Shown one piece after another: positions 16,772 to 26,398 of a stretch of 64,000 bases of DNA. The notes under the pieces are model-generated. The model ran no database searches. It had not been told where the DNA came from and saw only the letters and a program-made list of their open reading frames with translations. The position numbers and the translations under genes were made by a program. Where the stretch lies: NCBI RefSeq assembly GCF_014649775.1, contig NZ_BMTR01000017.1, positions 62,001 to 126,000 of the forward strand. Reading direction: 5' to 3'. This stretch comes from Streptomyces longisporoflavus. Lineage in GTDB: Bacteria > Actinomycetota > Actinomycetes > Streptomycetales > Streptomycetaceae. The first letter of the stretch is position 1. Each line of letters starts with the position of its first letter.

Positions 16772-17622
16772 CATACGTCTTCATGACCACTAGCAGTAAA
16801 GCTCCCGAAGTCATGTCCGGACTCCTTATCGAGGCATTCGATGTCCAACTCTCCGAGACGGATGTTTCAGACATCTCCGAGTTGGAATCACGGAACTGGG
16901 ATGCCTTGGTCACTTGCGAATATGAGCGACTCGAAGGGGACTTGGCCTGGTCACTGACCGTCTACGCAGCTGAGGAGGTGAAGCAACGGCCATCCGAGAC
17001 AGAGTTGGCGACACTCATGTCTCAGCGGCTCGACGCTCCCGTCTTCTTCGCCTCGGGTATCGGGATTCCTTGGATCCAGAGGGTTGCCATGCCCGAAGGT
17101 GGTTCCACACTGGCCCGTGTGATCGAGTCCGACGAAGAGAGGCCCCGCCTGGCTGTTGAGGCAGCGGAATCTTCGATCACCGGATTCCCCACCCTCCCCA
17201 TCCAGCACTTCCCTGAAGTCGTACGCGCCGTTGCTGTCCCCACTCCGGTGACAGATGCCGCCGTACCAGCCAAGCCCGCCCGAGAGCACGAGGAGATCCG
17301 CGGACTGCTAGTGAATTGGGAGCGACTTGGCAACCGTATGCACTCCGGGTGGCCTCCTGCCGGCTGGTACTCAGCCGAGATGTACAAGGAGGACTTGGAA
17401 CTCCGGGATCGACTGGAGGTGCGATTGAGGGCACTAGCCGAGGGGGAACAAAAAGCGATCAGCGCTTCACTCTCCGTACTGGACGCCCACTACCGCACAC
17501 TAACCAGCAACGATGGAGGAGAATCCCTTCGCAATGCGTTGGGAAATGAGGTCGCCAACACTGCTGAACGGCGTTGGTACTGGCATCGCTGCCCGGATCC
17601 TCTGCCGTGGACTTCGGAATGA
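16768..17622 (+). CDS. Candidate immunity protein, two-domain
   Basis: A 284-residue soluble protein translated from an ATG that overlaps the toxin stop (ATGA), the usual arrangement for a cognate immunity gene. It has an N-terminal domain (about 1-180, with TCEYERLEGDLAWSLTVYA and PEVVRAVAVPTPV) and a C-terminal domain (about 185-284, with HSGWPPAGWY and a closing RRWYWHRCPDPLPW). It has a broken relative at 26399-27230 on the far side of the T7SS genes. I do not recognise the family. Base composition is lower in GC than in the secretion genes, matching the toxin tip and suggesting the two moved together. Confidence 0.6.
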   Translation: MTYVFMTTSSKAPEVMSGLLIEAFDVQLSETDVSDISELESRNWDALVTCEYERLEGDLAWSLTVYAAEEVKQRPSETELATLMSQRLDAPVFFASGIGIPWIQRVAMPEGGSTLARVIESDEERPRLAVEAAESSITGFPTLPIQHFPEVVRAVAVPTPVTDAAVPAKPAREHEEIRGLLVNWERLGNRMHSGWPPAGWYSAEMYKEDLELRDRLEVRLRALAEGEQKAISASLSVLDAHYRTLTSNDGGESLRNALGNEVANTAERRWYWHRCPDPLPWTSE

Positions 17623-17808
17623 TCGCTCCATGCATGGCCTTCGATGCCGACATGCCGATCCAAGTCGAGTCTGAATACCTGCCTACAGCCCTTCTGCAGC
17701 GCAGGTGGGTAGGCGGGTTCAATACCTGAGCACGGTGAGCAGTGAGGGAATGGGGACTGCGTACCCCTAAGCCATGCGGTAAACGAGTTGGAAGAGAAGC
17801 GTATAGCG

Positions 17809-18099
17809 GTGCCAGCCCAGGATTACGACAGCCAATTGCTGGAGTCGGTGTCGGTACGGCGCCGACGGCTCCGAGACGCCCTGCTGTTCGGGGAACAGCG
17901 GCAGCGGCGGTCCGTGGACGAGCGGTTGGGGAGAGTGTTCGCCGGGGTGGTGATCGCCGCGGTGTTGTGTGCCGGGTGTGTGGGGTGGTCGTTCATTTCG
18001 AACCGGCTCATCGGCAAGAGCCCCTACAGCACCTCCGTGCCTTCGTCCCCGTCGTCGACTACCTCCCCCTCACCCTCCGTAAGCCCTTCTTCTCGATGA
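17809..18099 (+). CDS. Small single-pass membrane protein
   Basis: A 96-residue protein. The N-terminal half is charged and basic (RRRRLRDALLFGEQRQRRS), followed by one hydrophobic helix (RVFAGVVIAAVLCAGCVGW) and a Ser/Pro/Thr-rich tail, suggesting cytoplasmic N-terminus and outer tail. I prefer the GTG at 17809, which has GAGAAG upstream, over a TTG at 17788. It is immediately upstream of EccD. In a locus without a visible EccB or EccE it could be a small structural part of the membrane complex. Function unknown. Confidence 0.65.
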   Translation: MPAQDYDSQLLESVSVRRRRLRDALLFGEQRQRRSVDERLGRVFAGVVIAAVLCAGCVGWSFISNRLIGKSPYSTSVPSSPSSTTSPSPSVSPSSR

Positions 18100-18112
18100 T
18101 AGGTTCGAACGC

Positions 18113-19504
18113 GTGATATCTGCGGGGCCGTTGAGCCGCACGAGTAATGCAGGAAGTGCGAGTCGTACGGCCTTGAGCCGGGTCACCCTGGTGGGAGAGC
18201 AGCGGCGGGTAGACCTCGTCCTTCCCTCCCAGGAGCCCATCGGGCTCCTGCTTCCGGAAGTGCTGCGGCTGCTCGACGATCAGGCTGCCGCCCGGCCCAT
18301 GCTGCGTCACCTCGTCACCGCCGACGGTTCCGCGCTGGCGCACGACAGCACCCTGGAGTCCGCCGGTGTCGCCGACGGTGCCGTGCTGCGGCTGGTGCGC
18401 GTCGAGGATGCGCCGTCCGCGCCCGTGGTGCATGACGTCACCGATGAAGCTGCCGATGATCTGGATGTGCGGGCTTGGCGGTGGCGGCCCGCTGCGCGGC
18501 GGGTGACGGCGGGGCTGGCCACTGTGTTCTGGGTGGTTGTCGCGGGGGTGTTCGCTGCCGGTCAGTTTGAGTCAGCGGCGGCAGGCAACGCGCTGGCTGC
18601 TGTCGCCGTGGTGCTGGGACTTGCCGGCGCTCTGCTGGGGTGGCGTAAGCAGCCCGGCCTTGCCACCACGTTGATCGTGTCTGCTGCTGCATTGGGCATC
18701 CTCGGGGCCTGGACGCTGGGCGATGCCCATGCCTGGGACTCTCCGGTGCTGGTGGCTGGCGTCGCCGTCAACGTCGTACTCGCGCTGCTCCTTCTCGGGT
18801 GGTTCTCGCCGTTGGGGCGCGGTGCCCTTATCGGGGCCGCGGCCGCTCTGGGGTGCCTTGTTCTGTGGGAGGCGGCTTTCGCGCTGCAGGAGGGTGGCCG
18901 GACCGGAGTCGAGCAGTCCCGTATGGGGGCGTTGCTCGCCGTCGTGTCGGTGGTCGTGCTCGGTGTGCTGCCGCGGCTTGCCTTGATGGCCTCCGGGTTG
19001 TCGGGGCTCGATGACCGGCGTACCGGTGGGGCCTCGGTCAGCCGGTACCGGGTGGGTACGGCACTGACCGCGACGCATCGTGGACTGGCACTGGCCACCC
19101 TCGTGTTGGCCGTCTCCGCTGCGGCGGCCGGGCTGATGGTGTTGCGTGCCCCCTCGGTGTGGACCGTCCTCGTGGCTGTGGTCACCGCCCTGGTCCTCGG
19201 GCTGCGGGCGCGCGCCTACCCACTCGTCGCGGAGGTGGTGGGGTTGTTCGCCGCCTCGGCCGTCGTCGTGGTGGCCCTTGTCGGGGTGTGGCTGGAGCGG
19301 TCGGCCGCGGGGGAGCCGTTGGCCCTGCTCGTCGCGCTGGCGCTGATTCCTCTGGTCGTGCTTGCGGTGCAGCCCGCCGATCACGTACGGGTGCGGCTCC
19401 GCCGCGTCGGTGACCTGCTGGAGTCCGTAGGAGTCATTGCCCTGTTGCCGCTGGTCATCGGGGTGTTCGGTGTGTACGGGCGACTGCTCGACACCTTCGC
19501 GTAG
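18113..19504 (+). CDS. eccD: EccD, T7SS integral membrane channel protein
   Basis: A 463-residue protein with a ubiquitin-like N-terminal domain (about residues 20-100, beginning SRVTLVGEQRRVDLVLPSQE) followed by about 11 closely spaced hydrophobic helices from about residue 130 to the end. This is the EccD layout: a cytoplasmic ubiquitin-like domain plus the membrane vestibule that surrounds the ESX pore. The GTG start lies 13 bases after the previous stop. The length is near that of mycobacterial EccD (about 470-510). Confidence 0.9.
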   Translation: MISAGPLSRTSNAGSASRTALSRVTLVGEQRRVDLVLPSQEPIGLLLPEVLRLLDDQAAARPMLRHLVTADGSALAHDSTLESAGVADGAVLRLVRVEDAPSAPVVHDVTDEAADDLDVRAWRWRPAARRVTAGLATVFWVVVAGVFAAGQFESAAAGNALAAVAVVLGLAGALLGWRKQPGLATTLIVSAAALGILGAWTLGDAHAWDSPVLVAGVAVNVVLALLLLGWFSPLGRGALIGAAAALGCLVLWEAAFALQEGGRTGVEQSRMGALLAVVSVVVLGVLPRLALMASGLSGLDDRRTGGASVSRYRVGTALTATHRGLALATLVLAVSAAAAGLMVLRAPSVWTVLVAVVTALVLGLRARAYPLVAEVVGLFAASAVVVVALVGVWLERSAAGEPLALLVALALIPLVVLAVQPADHVRVRLRRVGDLLESVGVIALLPLVIGVFGVYGRLLDTFA

Positions 19505-19513
19505 GGGTGCGGC

Positions 19514-20629
19514 ATGGCTCAGAGGGGAAGCGATTGGCAGCGTGACGTGCTGCGGGAGTTGGGGGCTGCTCCGGCGCAGCCCACTGCCGAGCTCCCACAG
19601 TCCGCCCCGGAGCCGGCACGGGAGAGGGGGGCGCGGCGGACCACTGCTCCAACACCCCGTTCGTCGGCAACCGGCCGACCAGCACCTCGCGACCCCCGCG
19701 TCCCGATGCCCACCCCCGAATCCGTCCCCACCGTCGACCCGCGCCTCGCCCGCGCCCTGGGCAGCCCGCAACACGGTGACTCCGCCGTACGGCGCACGGG
19801 GCGCTCGCTGCGCAAGCTCACCGCCTCGGCCGGCCAAGAAGTCGCCGAGCAAACCCGCCTCGCCCGCGAAGTGCAGCAGCCGGTGACCACAGGACGGGTC
19901 ATCGCCGTGACGTCCATACGCGGCGGCGTCGGCAAGTCCACCGTCTCCGCCCTCCTCGCCCGCACCTTCAACCACTACCGCCACGACCCTGTCCTGGCCC
20001 TGGAAGCCGACGCCGCGCTCGGCACCCTGCCGGTACGCCTCGGCGCGGAGTCGGTGCGCTGGTCCTGCGCCGACCTGGCCCGCATCCTCAGCCCCGAAAT
20101 GCAGCTCACCGACGTCACCGGCTACCTGGTGCCGGTAGCCGACGGCGGCTGGCTGCTGCCCGCCAGCCAGGGCCGTGTGGGCGCACCGCTCGATGTACGC
20201 ACCTATCGCACCGTCACCCTCGCGCTGCGCCGCTACTTCGCGATGTTGGTGGTCGACTGCGAGACGCTGCCCGGCGAGGTGGCGCGTACCGCGATGGACA
20301 CCGCACACGCCCGTGTGGTGGTCGCCCCGATGACCGCCGAAGGCGTCAACGGCACCCGCATGGTCCTCGACTGGCTGGCCCAGCTGCCGCACTCGGCCCT
20401 GGCCACCACCGTCGTGGCCCTGTCCGCCAACTCCCCCGACATGACACTCGACCTGAAGACGGCCGCCGCGCACCTGCGCGCGACGGGAGCTGCCGTGGTG
20501 CCTCTCCCCTACGACCGTCATCTGGCCCAAGGAGGCCCCATCCGCACCGGCATGCTCAGCCAGAGCTCCCGCGACGCCGCCGTCCAACTGGCCGCCGAGG
20601 CGATGCAGCGGGCGGTGCGGGTGCGATGA
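19514..20629 (+). CDS. ParA/MinD-like ATPase of the T7SS locus (EspI-like)
   Basis: A 371-residue protein. Residues 1-95 are a disordered Pro/Ala/Arg-rich tail. The P-loop is a deviant Walker A, RGGVGKST (136-143), where R replaces the usual first K, followed by LALEADAALGTLPVRLG and MLVVDCETLPGEVARTA as Walker A'/B-like segments. Mycobacterial ESX loci encode a similar proline-rich ATPase (EspI) with regulatory roles. It sits between eccD and eccC, and its stop overlaps the eccC start (ATGA). Confidence 0.85.
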   Translation: MAQRGSDWQRDVLRELGAAPAQPTAELPQSAPEPARERGARRTTAPTPRSSATGRPAPRDPRVPMPTPESVPTVDPRLARALGSPQHGDSAVRRTGRSLRKLTASAGQEVAEQTRLAREVQQPVTTGRVIAVTSIRGGVGKSTVSALLARTFNHYRHDPVLALEADAALGTLPVRLGAESVRWSCADLARILSPEMQLTDVTGYLVPVADGGWLLPASQGRVGAPLDVRTYRTVTLALRRYFAMLVVDCETLPGEVARTAMDTAHARVVVAPMTAEGVNGTRMVLDWLAQLPHSALATTVVALSANSPDMTLDLKTAAAHLRATGAAVVPLPYDRHLAQGGPIRTGMLSQSSRDAAVQLAAEAMQRAVRVR

Positions 20630-23600
20630 CCCAACACCTCATACACCGCCCGGCCCGTTCCACCCGGCCGCAGGCCGCCGCTCCCGAGCGCACCATTGAA
20701 CCGCCGCCCAATCTGCCCGAGGGCAAGATGGGAAACGCGGCGACCGCGCTGCTTCCGATGGCCGGCGTCATGGGCTCGGTCGTCATGATGACCGTCATCC
20801 GCAATAGCCAGTTCGCCGCCATCGGCGCGATCGTCCTCGTCTTCGCCCTCCTGGGCGCGGTGGCCCTGTTCCTGTCCCAGCGCGGCAAGGCCCAGCGCAC
20901 CCGGCGTACCCAGCGCGAGCGGTATCTCGAATACGTCGAGGAGCAGCGCGACGAACTCGGCGCTACCGAGCGGGAGCTGCGGCGTCAGGCACGGGTCCTC
21001 AATCCGCCGCCCGCCGCGCTGTACGACCTGGTGCGCGACCCGGCCCGGCTGTGGGAGCGGCGCCGGCTCGACGCGGACTTCCTGCGGGTGCGGCTCGGCA
21101 CCGGCGACGTACCCGTACAGGGTCTTGCGATCGGCCAGAACCAGGGCAGCGGGGTACTGACCCCGCCCGACCCGTTCATGCTGAACGAAGCACGGGCGCT
21201 GCAGCACCGGTTCACCACCGCGAGCGACTTCCCGCTGACCGCGCCGCTGGACAGGGCGGGCAACGTCAGCATCATCGGCGAGCGGGACGGCGTACTGCGC
21301 GCCGCCCGTGCCCTGCTGATCCAGACCGCCGTGACCCACGCCCCCGACGACGTCGCCATCGCCCTCGGTGTGCCCGGCGAACGCTTGGACGACTGGGAGT
21401 GGGCGAAGTGGCTGCCGCACGTCCTGGACCCGCAGCAAAACGACGGGCCCGCCGCCGCCCGGCGCATCGCGCCCAGCATCGAGCAGCTCGCCCGGCAGTG
21501 CGCCCCGGATCTGCGGCGCCGCTCCTCCTACGCCGCCGAAGTACGCCGCGGCCTCTCGGACCGCAACGCGTTGCGCATGAACGACCGGCTCCTGGTCGTC
21601 AGCGACTGCCACGGCAGCACGGCCACCGAGCTCCCTCGGCCCGACACCGCCGTCGACCTGACAGGCATGGGCGTGACCGTGCTGCATCTGCTCGAACAGC
21701 AGGTCCACGAACCCGACCAGGTGAGCGTTCGCATCATCGTGGACGGCGAGCACGTCACGGTCGAGGATCTGCGGGCACCCGACGCGCTGCCCGGTCAGGG
21801 CACCGCGGATGAGGTGAGCCTGGCGGGTGCTGAGGGCCTGGCCCGCATGCTCGCCCCGCTGCGCCTGTCGGCCGAGTCCGCGGCCGAGGGCACCCCCATC
21901 TCCGGCCCCGTCGACTTCCCCACCCTCCTTGGCATCGATGACCCGGCATCCCTCGACCTCGACAAGCTGTGGGCGCCACGCGGCGAACGTGACTTCCTGC
22001 GCGTCCCCATCGGCCTCAACGACCGCCACGAACCCGTCCTGCTTGACCTGAAGGAGTCCTCCGAACTGGGCATGGGCCCGCACGGCCTGTGCGTCGGCGC
22101 GACCGGCTCCGGCAAGAGCGAACTGCTGCGCACTCTGGTCCTTGCCCTGGCCGCCACCCACTCCCCCGAGGACCTGGCGCTCGTCCTGGTCGACTACAAG
22201 GGCGGGGCGACCTTCGCCCCCTTCACCGAACTGCCGCACGTCGCCGGCGTCATCACCAACCTGGAGAACCAGGCCGAGCTCGTCGAGCGCGTCCACACCA
22301 GCCTGGCCGGCGAGGTCAAGCGCCGCCAGCAGGTCCTCAAGGACGCAGGCAACGTCGCCGACATCGGCCACTACGCCGCCCTGCGCGCCAAGCAGCCCGA
22401 ACTCGAGCTGGAGGCGCTGCCGCACCTGTTCGTCGTCATCGACGAATTCGGCGAACTCCTCACCGCCAAGCCCGACTTCATCGACCTCTTCCTGTCCATC
22501 GGGCGCATCGGCCGCTCGATCGGCGTGCACCTGCTGCTCTCCAGCCAGCGCATCGAGGGCGGCAAGCTCAAGGGCCTGGAGACCTACCTCTCCTACCGCC
22601 TCGGTCTGCGCACCTTCTCCGCCGACGAGTCACGCACCGTCCTGGACACCGTGGACGCCTTCCACCTGCCGCCGCTGCCAGGCTTCGGCTACCTCAAGGT
22701 CGACACCTCCACCTACGAACGCTTCAAGGCCGGCTACGTCTCCGGCCCCTACCGCGGCCCGACCCTGCGCGAGCAGACCGACGCCGAACCCCTCGCCTGG
22801 CCCTACCCCACCTTCAACACCGGCCAGGACCCCACCACGGGAGCACCCGTAGAACCCGCCATGCGGGAGCGGGAGACCGGACCGACCGTCCTGACGACCA
22901 TGGTCGACCAGCTGTGCACCGCCGCCCCTCCGGTCCGCCGCATCTGGCTGCCGCCACTGCCCGACGCGATCACCCTCGATGCCGCCGCCGGCCCCGTACA
23001 GGCCTCCGAGCGCGGCCTGCACCTGGCCACCACCACCGGCGCCATGCAGATCCCGCTGGGCGTCCTCGACGACCCGGCCAAGCAGTGGCAAAAGCCCTGG
23101 ATCCTGGACCTGACCGTCGCCGGCGGACACGCCGCCGTCATCGGCGGCCCGCAGTCCGGCAAGACCACCCTGCTGCGCACCCTCGCGCTGTCCCTGGCCC
23201 TGACCCACACCCCGCACCAAGTCGCCGTCTACGGCCTCGACCTGGTCGGCGGCGGCCTGACCGCACTCTCCGGGCTACCGCACGTGGGCGGCATCGCTGG
23301 CCGCGCCGACCACGAACGCGCCGCCCGCACCGTCGCCGAGGTCCGCGCCCAGCTCGCCCTGCGCGAGGACCTCTTCCGCGAACACGGCATCGACTCCGTC
23401 GACCAGCTACGCCACCTGCGCGCCCAAGGCAAGCTGCCCGAACTGGGCTCGACCGACATCGTGCTGCTCATCGACGGATTCGGCGCCCTGCGCGACGAGT
23501 TCGCCGAGCTCGACGACACCGTCGCCGACCTCCTCAAGCGCGGCTCCGGTTACGGCATCCACATCGTGGCGGGCATGCTGCGCTGGAACGACGTCCGCAT

Positions 23601-24642
23601 CGCCACCCAGTCGATGTTCGGCACCCGCATCGAACTGCGCCTGAACGACCCCTCCGACTCCAGCGTCGACCGCAAACTGTCCGAGACGCTGAGCGCGGAC
23701 GCCCCGGGCCGCATCCTGACCGACGCCAAGCTCTTCGCCCACACCGCCCTGCCCCGCATCGACGGCCAGCCGACCACCGCCGATCTCGGCCCCGCCCTGG
23801 AACGCGCCGGGCGTACGTTGCGGGCCAGCTGGCACGGCGAACTCGCCGCCCCCGTACGAGTCCTGCCCACCGCTCTGCCCGCCGCCAAGCTGCCCTCGGT
23901 CACCGCCGAACCCTCGCGCATCCCGCTCGGCGTCGACCAGGACGCCCTCGCCCCGGCGTTCCTGGACCTGACCGGCCAGGACCAGCACCTGCTGATCCTC
24001 GGCGACAACGAGTGCGGCAAGACCAACCTCCTCAAACTCATCACCGGGCAGCTCATCGACCGGCACAGCGACAAGGAACTGGTCTTCGGCGTCTTCGACC
24101 CGCGCCGCGGACTGCGCGGCGTCGTCCCCGAGCCCTACCGCGGCGGCTACGCCCACAACGCCAAACTCGCCGCCGCACTGGCCACTGGTATCGCGGGCGA
24201 ACTGGAAAAGCGCCTGCCGGAGACCGCCGACCCGGACACGATCACCGAGGGACCCTCGTTCACCGGGCCCCGGATCGTCATCCTCGTCGACGACTACGAC
24301 ATCCTCACCACCGCCGGCCAACAACCCCTGGCGCCCTTCCTTCCCTACATCTCCTCCGCCCAGGACATCGGCCTGCACTTCATCGTCACCCGCCGCGTCG
24401 CCGGATCATCGCGCGCCCTGTACGAACCCTTCCTCACCACCCTGCGCGAAACCGGCGCCACCGCCCTGCTCATGACCGGCGACCGCACCGAGGGCCAGCT
24501 CTTCCCCGGCCTCTACGCCTCCACCCAGCCCCCCGGCCGCGGCACCCTGGTCCGCCGGGGCCGCCGCCACCAGCTCATCCAGACCGCCCTCGCTCACAAC
24601 AGCGAAGACGCCGCAGCACCGGAAGAGACACAACACCCGTGA
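20626..24642 (+). CDS. eccC: EccC, FtsK/SpoIIIE-type T7SS motor ATPase
   Basis: A 1338-residue single-chain EccC (EccCa plus EccCb fused). Two hydrophobic helices lie near residues 40-90 (LLPMAGVMGSVVMMTVI and AIGAIVLVFALLGAVALFL). Three ATPase domains follow, with Walker A motifs GATGSGKS (491-498), GGPQSGKT (840-847) and GDNECGKT (1126-1133) and Walker B segments LFVVIDEFGELL, DIVLLIDGFGAL and RIVILVDDYDIL. All three P-loops have intact lysines. It binds WXG100 substrates and drives export. A GTG start of the next gene overlaps its stop. Confidence 0.95.
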   Translation: MTQHLIHRPARSTRPQAAAPERTIEPPPNLPEGKMGNAATALLPMAGVMGSVVMMTVIRNSQFAAIGAIVLVFALLGAVALFLSQRGKAQRTRRTQRERYLEYVEEQRDELGATERELRRQARVLNPPPAALYDLVRDPARLWERRRLDADFLRVRLGTGDVPVQGLAIGQNQGSGVLTPPDPFMLNEARALQHRFTTASDFPLTAPLDRAGNVSIIGERDGVLRAARALLIQTAVTHAPDDVAIALGVPGERLDDWEWAKWLPHVLDPQQNDGPAAARRIAPSIEQLARQCAPDLRRRSSYAAEVRRGLSDRNALRMNDRLLVVSDCHGSTATELPRPDTAVDLTGMGVTVLHLLEQQVHEPDQVSVRIIVDGEHVTVEDLRAPDALPGQGTADEVSLAGAEGLARMLAPLRLSAESAAEGTPISGPVDFPTLLGIDDPASLDLDKLWAPRGERDFLRVPIGLNDRHEPVLLDLKESSELGMGPHGLCVGATGSGKSELLRTLVLALAATHSPEDLALVLVDYKGGATFAPFTELPHVAGVITNLENQAELVERVHTSLAGEVKRRQQVLKDAGNVADIGHYAALRAKQPELELEALPHLFVVIDEFGELLTAKPDFIDLFLSIGRIGRSIGVHLLLSSQRIEGGKLKGLETYLSYRLGLRTFSADESRTVLDTVDAFHLPPLPGFGYLKVDTSTYERFKAGYVSGPYRGPTLREQTDAEPLAWPYPTFNTGQDPTTGAPVEPAMRERETGPTVLTTMVDQLCTAAPPVRRIWLPPLPDAITLDAAAGPVQASERGLHLATTTGAMQIPLGVLDDPAKQWQKPWILDLTVAGGHAAVIGGPQSGKTTLLRTLALSLALTHTPHQVAVYGLDLVGGGLTALSGLPHVGGIAGRADHERAARTVAEVRAQLALREDLFREHGIDSVDQLRHLRAQGKLPELGSTDIVLLIDGFGALRDEFAELDDTVADLLKRGSGYGIHIVAGMLRWNDVRIATQSMFGTRIELRLNDPSDSSVDRKLSETLSADAPGRILTDAKLFAHTALPRIDGQPTTADLGPALERAGRTLRASWHGELAAPVRVLPTALPAAKLPSVTAEPSRIPLGVDQDALAPAFLDLTGQDQHLLILGDNECGKTNLLKLITGQLIDRHSDKELVFGVFDPRRGLRGVVPEPYRGGYAHNAKLAAALATGIAGELEKRLPETADPDTITEGPSFTGPRIVILVDDYDILTTAGQQPLAPFLPYISSAQDIGLHFIVTRRVAGSSRALYEPFLTTLRETGATALLMTGDRTEGQLFPGLYASTQPPGRGTLVRRGRRHQLIQTALAHNSEDAAAPEETQHP

Positions 24643-26090
24643 CCAAGGACGTCATCGCCCTCACCCCCAAGATGCCCGACATCAACACTCTGCTCGCCGG
24701 GCTTTTCGCCGGCGGCCCCGACCTGGGCGTCAACTCCCTGGCCGAGGGGGCAGTCGTCCAGCTCTGCGCTCCGAACGGCCGCCCCCTGGTCTCCGTCGAG
24801 GCACCCCAGTTCATCCAGGTCCCCGGCGAGGCGCAGCGCCTGCTCGGCGCCGAAGTCACCACCCCCAACGGGCCCTACTGGTGGACCGAGGCCCGCGCCT
24901 CCACCGCGGTCGAAGAGGGCGAGCGGCTCGCCGGCTCCTTCGCCGGACGCCTGGCCGCCGTGCTCGGCGGCACGGTCTGGCCCTCAGAGGCCGCCCACAC
25001 CGATGTCGTCCCGCTCACCTCCGACGACGTCACCGCGAACCCGGCCCCCGCCACCGCGTCACCGGCCGTCGACGTCCTCACCGACAAGGCCGCGGTCGTC
25101 ATCCAGGACCGCCCCGTCGTCGCGATGACCAGCTGGCTCGCCGACGCCCTGCGAGCGTCGACCGCAGACGACCGCGCCCTGCAGATCGTCACCCCGGCAC
25201 ACACCCGCCTGACCCTCCCCACCCGCACCGCCCTGCAGGGCCACCCCAACCGGTGGGTCGTCCAGGACCCGTCCTGCGGCTACTACGACGGCCTGTCAGG
25301 CACCGAACTCCACTGGCAGGAAGGCCACTTCACGCCCGTGAGGTCCAAGGAGGGAAGCCCTCGGCTCGCGGAAGCCTTCAAACCCGCCCCCGCCGCCTCC
25401 GCCCCTTCAGGCGAACGCCAACTACTTCTCTCCTTCCAGACCACTCACCCCGCCGACGAACATCTCCAGCTCGGCGGCGCCCTGGAAGCGGCCTGGAAAA
25501 CCCTCACCGGCACCTCACCAGCGGGCTGGTCCACAGCCGAACCCATCGCCCTGCCCTGGTCCCCCCGCCAGCTGACCGAACTGGCCCGCGCCCGCGCCCA
25601 GAAGAACGCCCCCACATGGCTGACCACCGTCGGCACCCCCGACCGCCCGGCTCTCGCCACCACCCGCGTCACGCACACATCGGCAGGTATCGAGGAACAC
25701 ATCACCTTGGCGCTGGGCTACGCCACCGACGAGAACCCGCCCGTGGACGTCATCGCCCCGCTGGCCGAGACCCTGGCCACTACGCACGGCCTGACATCCA
25801 TGCTCGCCACACTCCGCACCGCCCGCCGGGACCTCACCGTCCCGCCCCGCTTCGAAGCCCCGCCCATCCCCCTCTCCTTCACCCTGGGCGCGGAGGCCGT
25901 GAACGAGATCGGCCTCGCCCGAGCCCAGCGCCCGCCCGAGGGCCTCCGCCCCAGCCGCCTCGGCCCCACCGCACGGCCCGCGCTCCACTACACCCTGGGC
26001 GACGGCACCGACCCGACCTCCTGGACTGTCCTCCAGCAGCTCACCCAACACCTCAAGGCCTCCCCCGAATCAGCCAAATCACCTCGGTGA
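24639..26090 (+). CDS. T7SS-associated protein (DUF6177-like)
   Basis: A 483-residue soluble protein starting at GTG 24639 (VTKDVIALTPKMPDINTL), which overlaps the eccC stop. No membrane helix or signal peptide. The sequence suggests two parts: an N-terminal mixed alpha/beta half with FIQVPGEAQRLLG and GPYWWTEARAST, and a C-terminal half with DRPVVAMTSWLADALRAST and later helices. I recall proteins annotated DUF6177 directly after eccC in streptomycete T7SS loci and match this one on position and general look; no biochemical role is known to me. It ends the uninterrupted secretion operon. Confidence 0.75.
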   Translation: MTKDVIALTPKMPDINTLLAGLFAGGPDLGVNSLAEGAVVQLCAPNGRPLVSVEAPQFIQVPGEAQRLLGAEVTTPNGPYWWTEARASTAVEEGERLAGSFAGRLAAVLGGTVWPSEAAHTDVVPLTSDDVTANPAPATASPAVDVLTDKAAVVIQDRPVVAMTSWLADALRASTADDRALQIVTPAHTRLTLPTRTALQGHPNRWVVQDPSCGYYDGLSGTELHWQEGHFTPVRSKEGSPRLAEAFKPAPAASAPSGERQLLLSFQTTHPADEHLQLGGALEAAWKTLTGTSPAGWSTAEPIALPWSPRQLTELARARAQKNAPTWLTTVGTPDRPALATTRVTHTSAGIEEHITLALGYATDENPPVDVIAPLAETLATTHGLTSMLATLRTARRDLTVPPRFEAPPIPLSFTLGAEAVNEIGLARAQRPPEGLRPSRLGPTARPALHYTLGDGTDPTSWTVLQQLTQHLKASPESAKSPR

Positions 26091-26131
26091 ACCAGGGCGA
26101 ACACGGACCGGCGAACAACCCCAGACAGTAC

Positions 26132-26356
26132 CTACGCAGCCGTGCCGCGCCTGACAAGCACCGTCGGGTCGTCCTGAGCTAGGTCGCGCAGGTGCACACC
26201 CCAGAAGTCACGGCGTCCTTGGTCTCCGCCGCGGAAAACGGGGACGCGGCCACACTCGTCATGCAGGAACCCCTCGGCGGGCAGTAGTAGCAGGGGATCT
26301 TGGTCGGCGATAGACGCCTCGGCCCGCGCCAGTTCCACAGCCAGCGTGCCAATCAT
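26132..26356 (-). pseudogene. Fragment resembling a SMI1/KNR4 (SUKH) immunity protein
   Basis: A 74-codon frame on the minus strand ending in the pattern PLLLLPAEGFLHDE, then RVPVFRGGDQG and DFWGVHLRDLAQDDPTV. This resembles the central SUKH pattern (leucine-rich segment, Phe or Val core, ENQG-like turn, WGV, D-x-DPPV). The N-terminal third and the C-terminus of a normal SUKH protein (about 150-200 residues) are missing. SUKH proteins are common immunity proteins for polymorphic toxins, which fits the location. Call made by eye. Confidence 0.4.
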
Positions 26357-26398
26357 CGTCAGTCGATGGCTTGTCCCAAGCGGCGGTGAAGCGGCCTA

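Noticed and set aside
18572..20587. 671-codon minus-strand frame opposite eccD and the ParA-like gene
   Set aside because: Repetitive Gly/His/Gln-rich translation, a mirror of the real genes' codon bias; no domain.
22089..24638. Open frame of more than 800 codons overlapping eccC in another frame
   Set aside because: Arg/Pro/His-rich composition typical of a shadow frame in GC-rich DNA. Only its downstream part from the GTG at 24639 is a gene.
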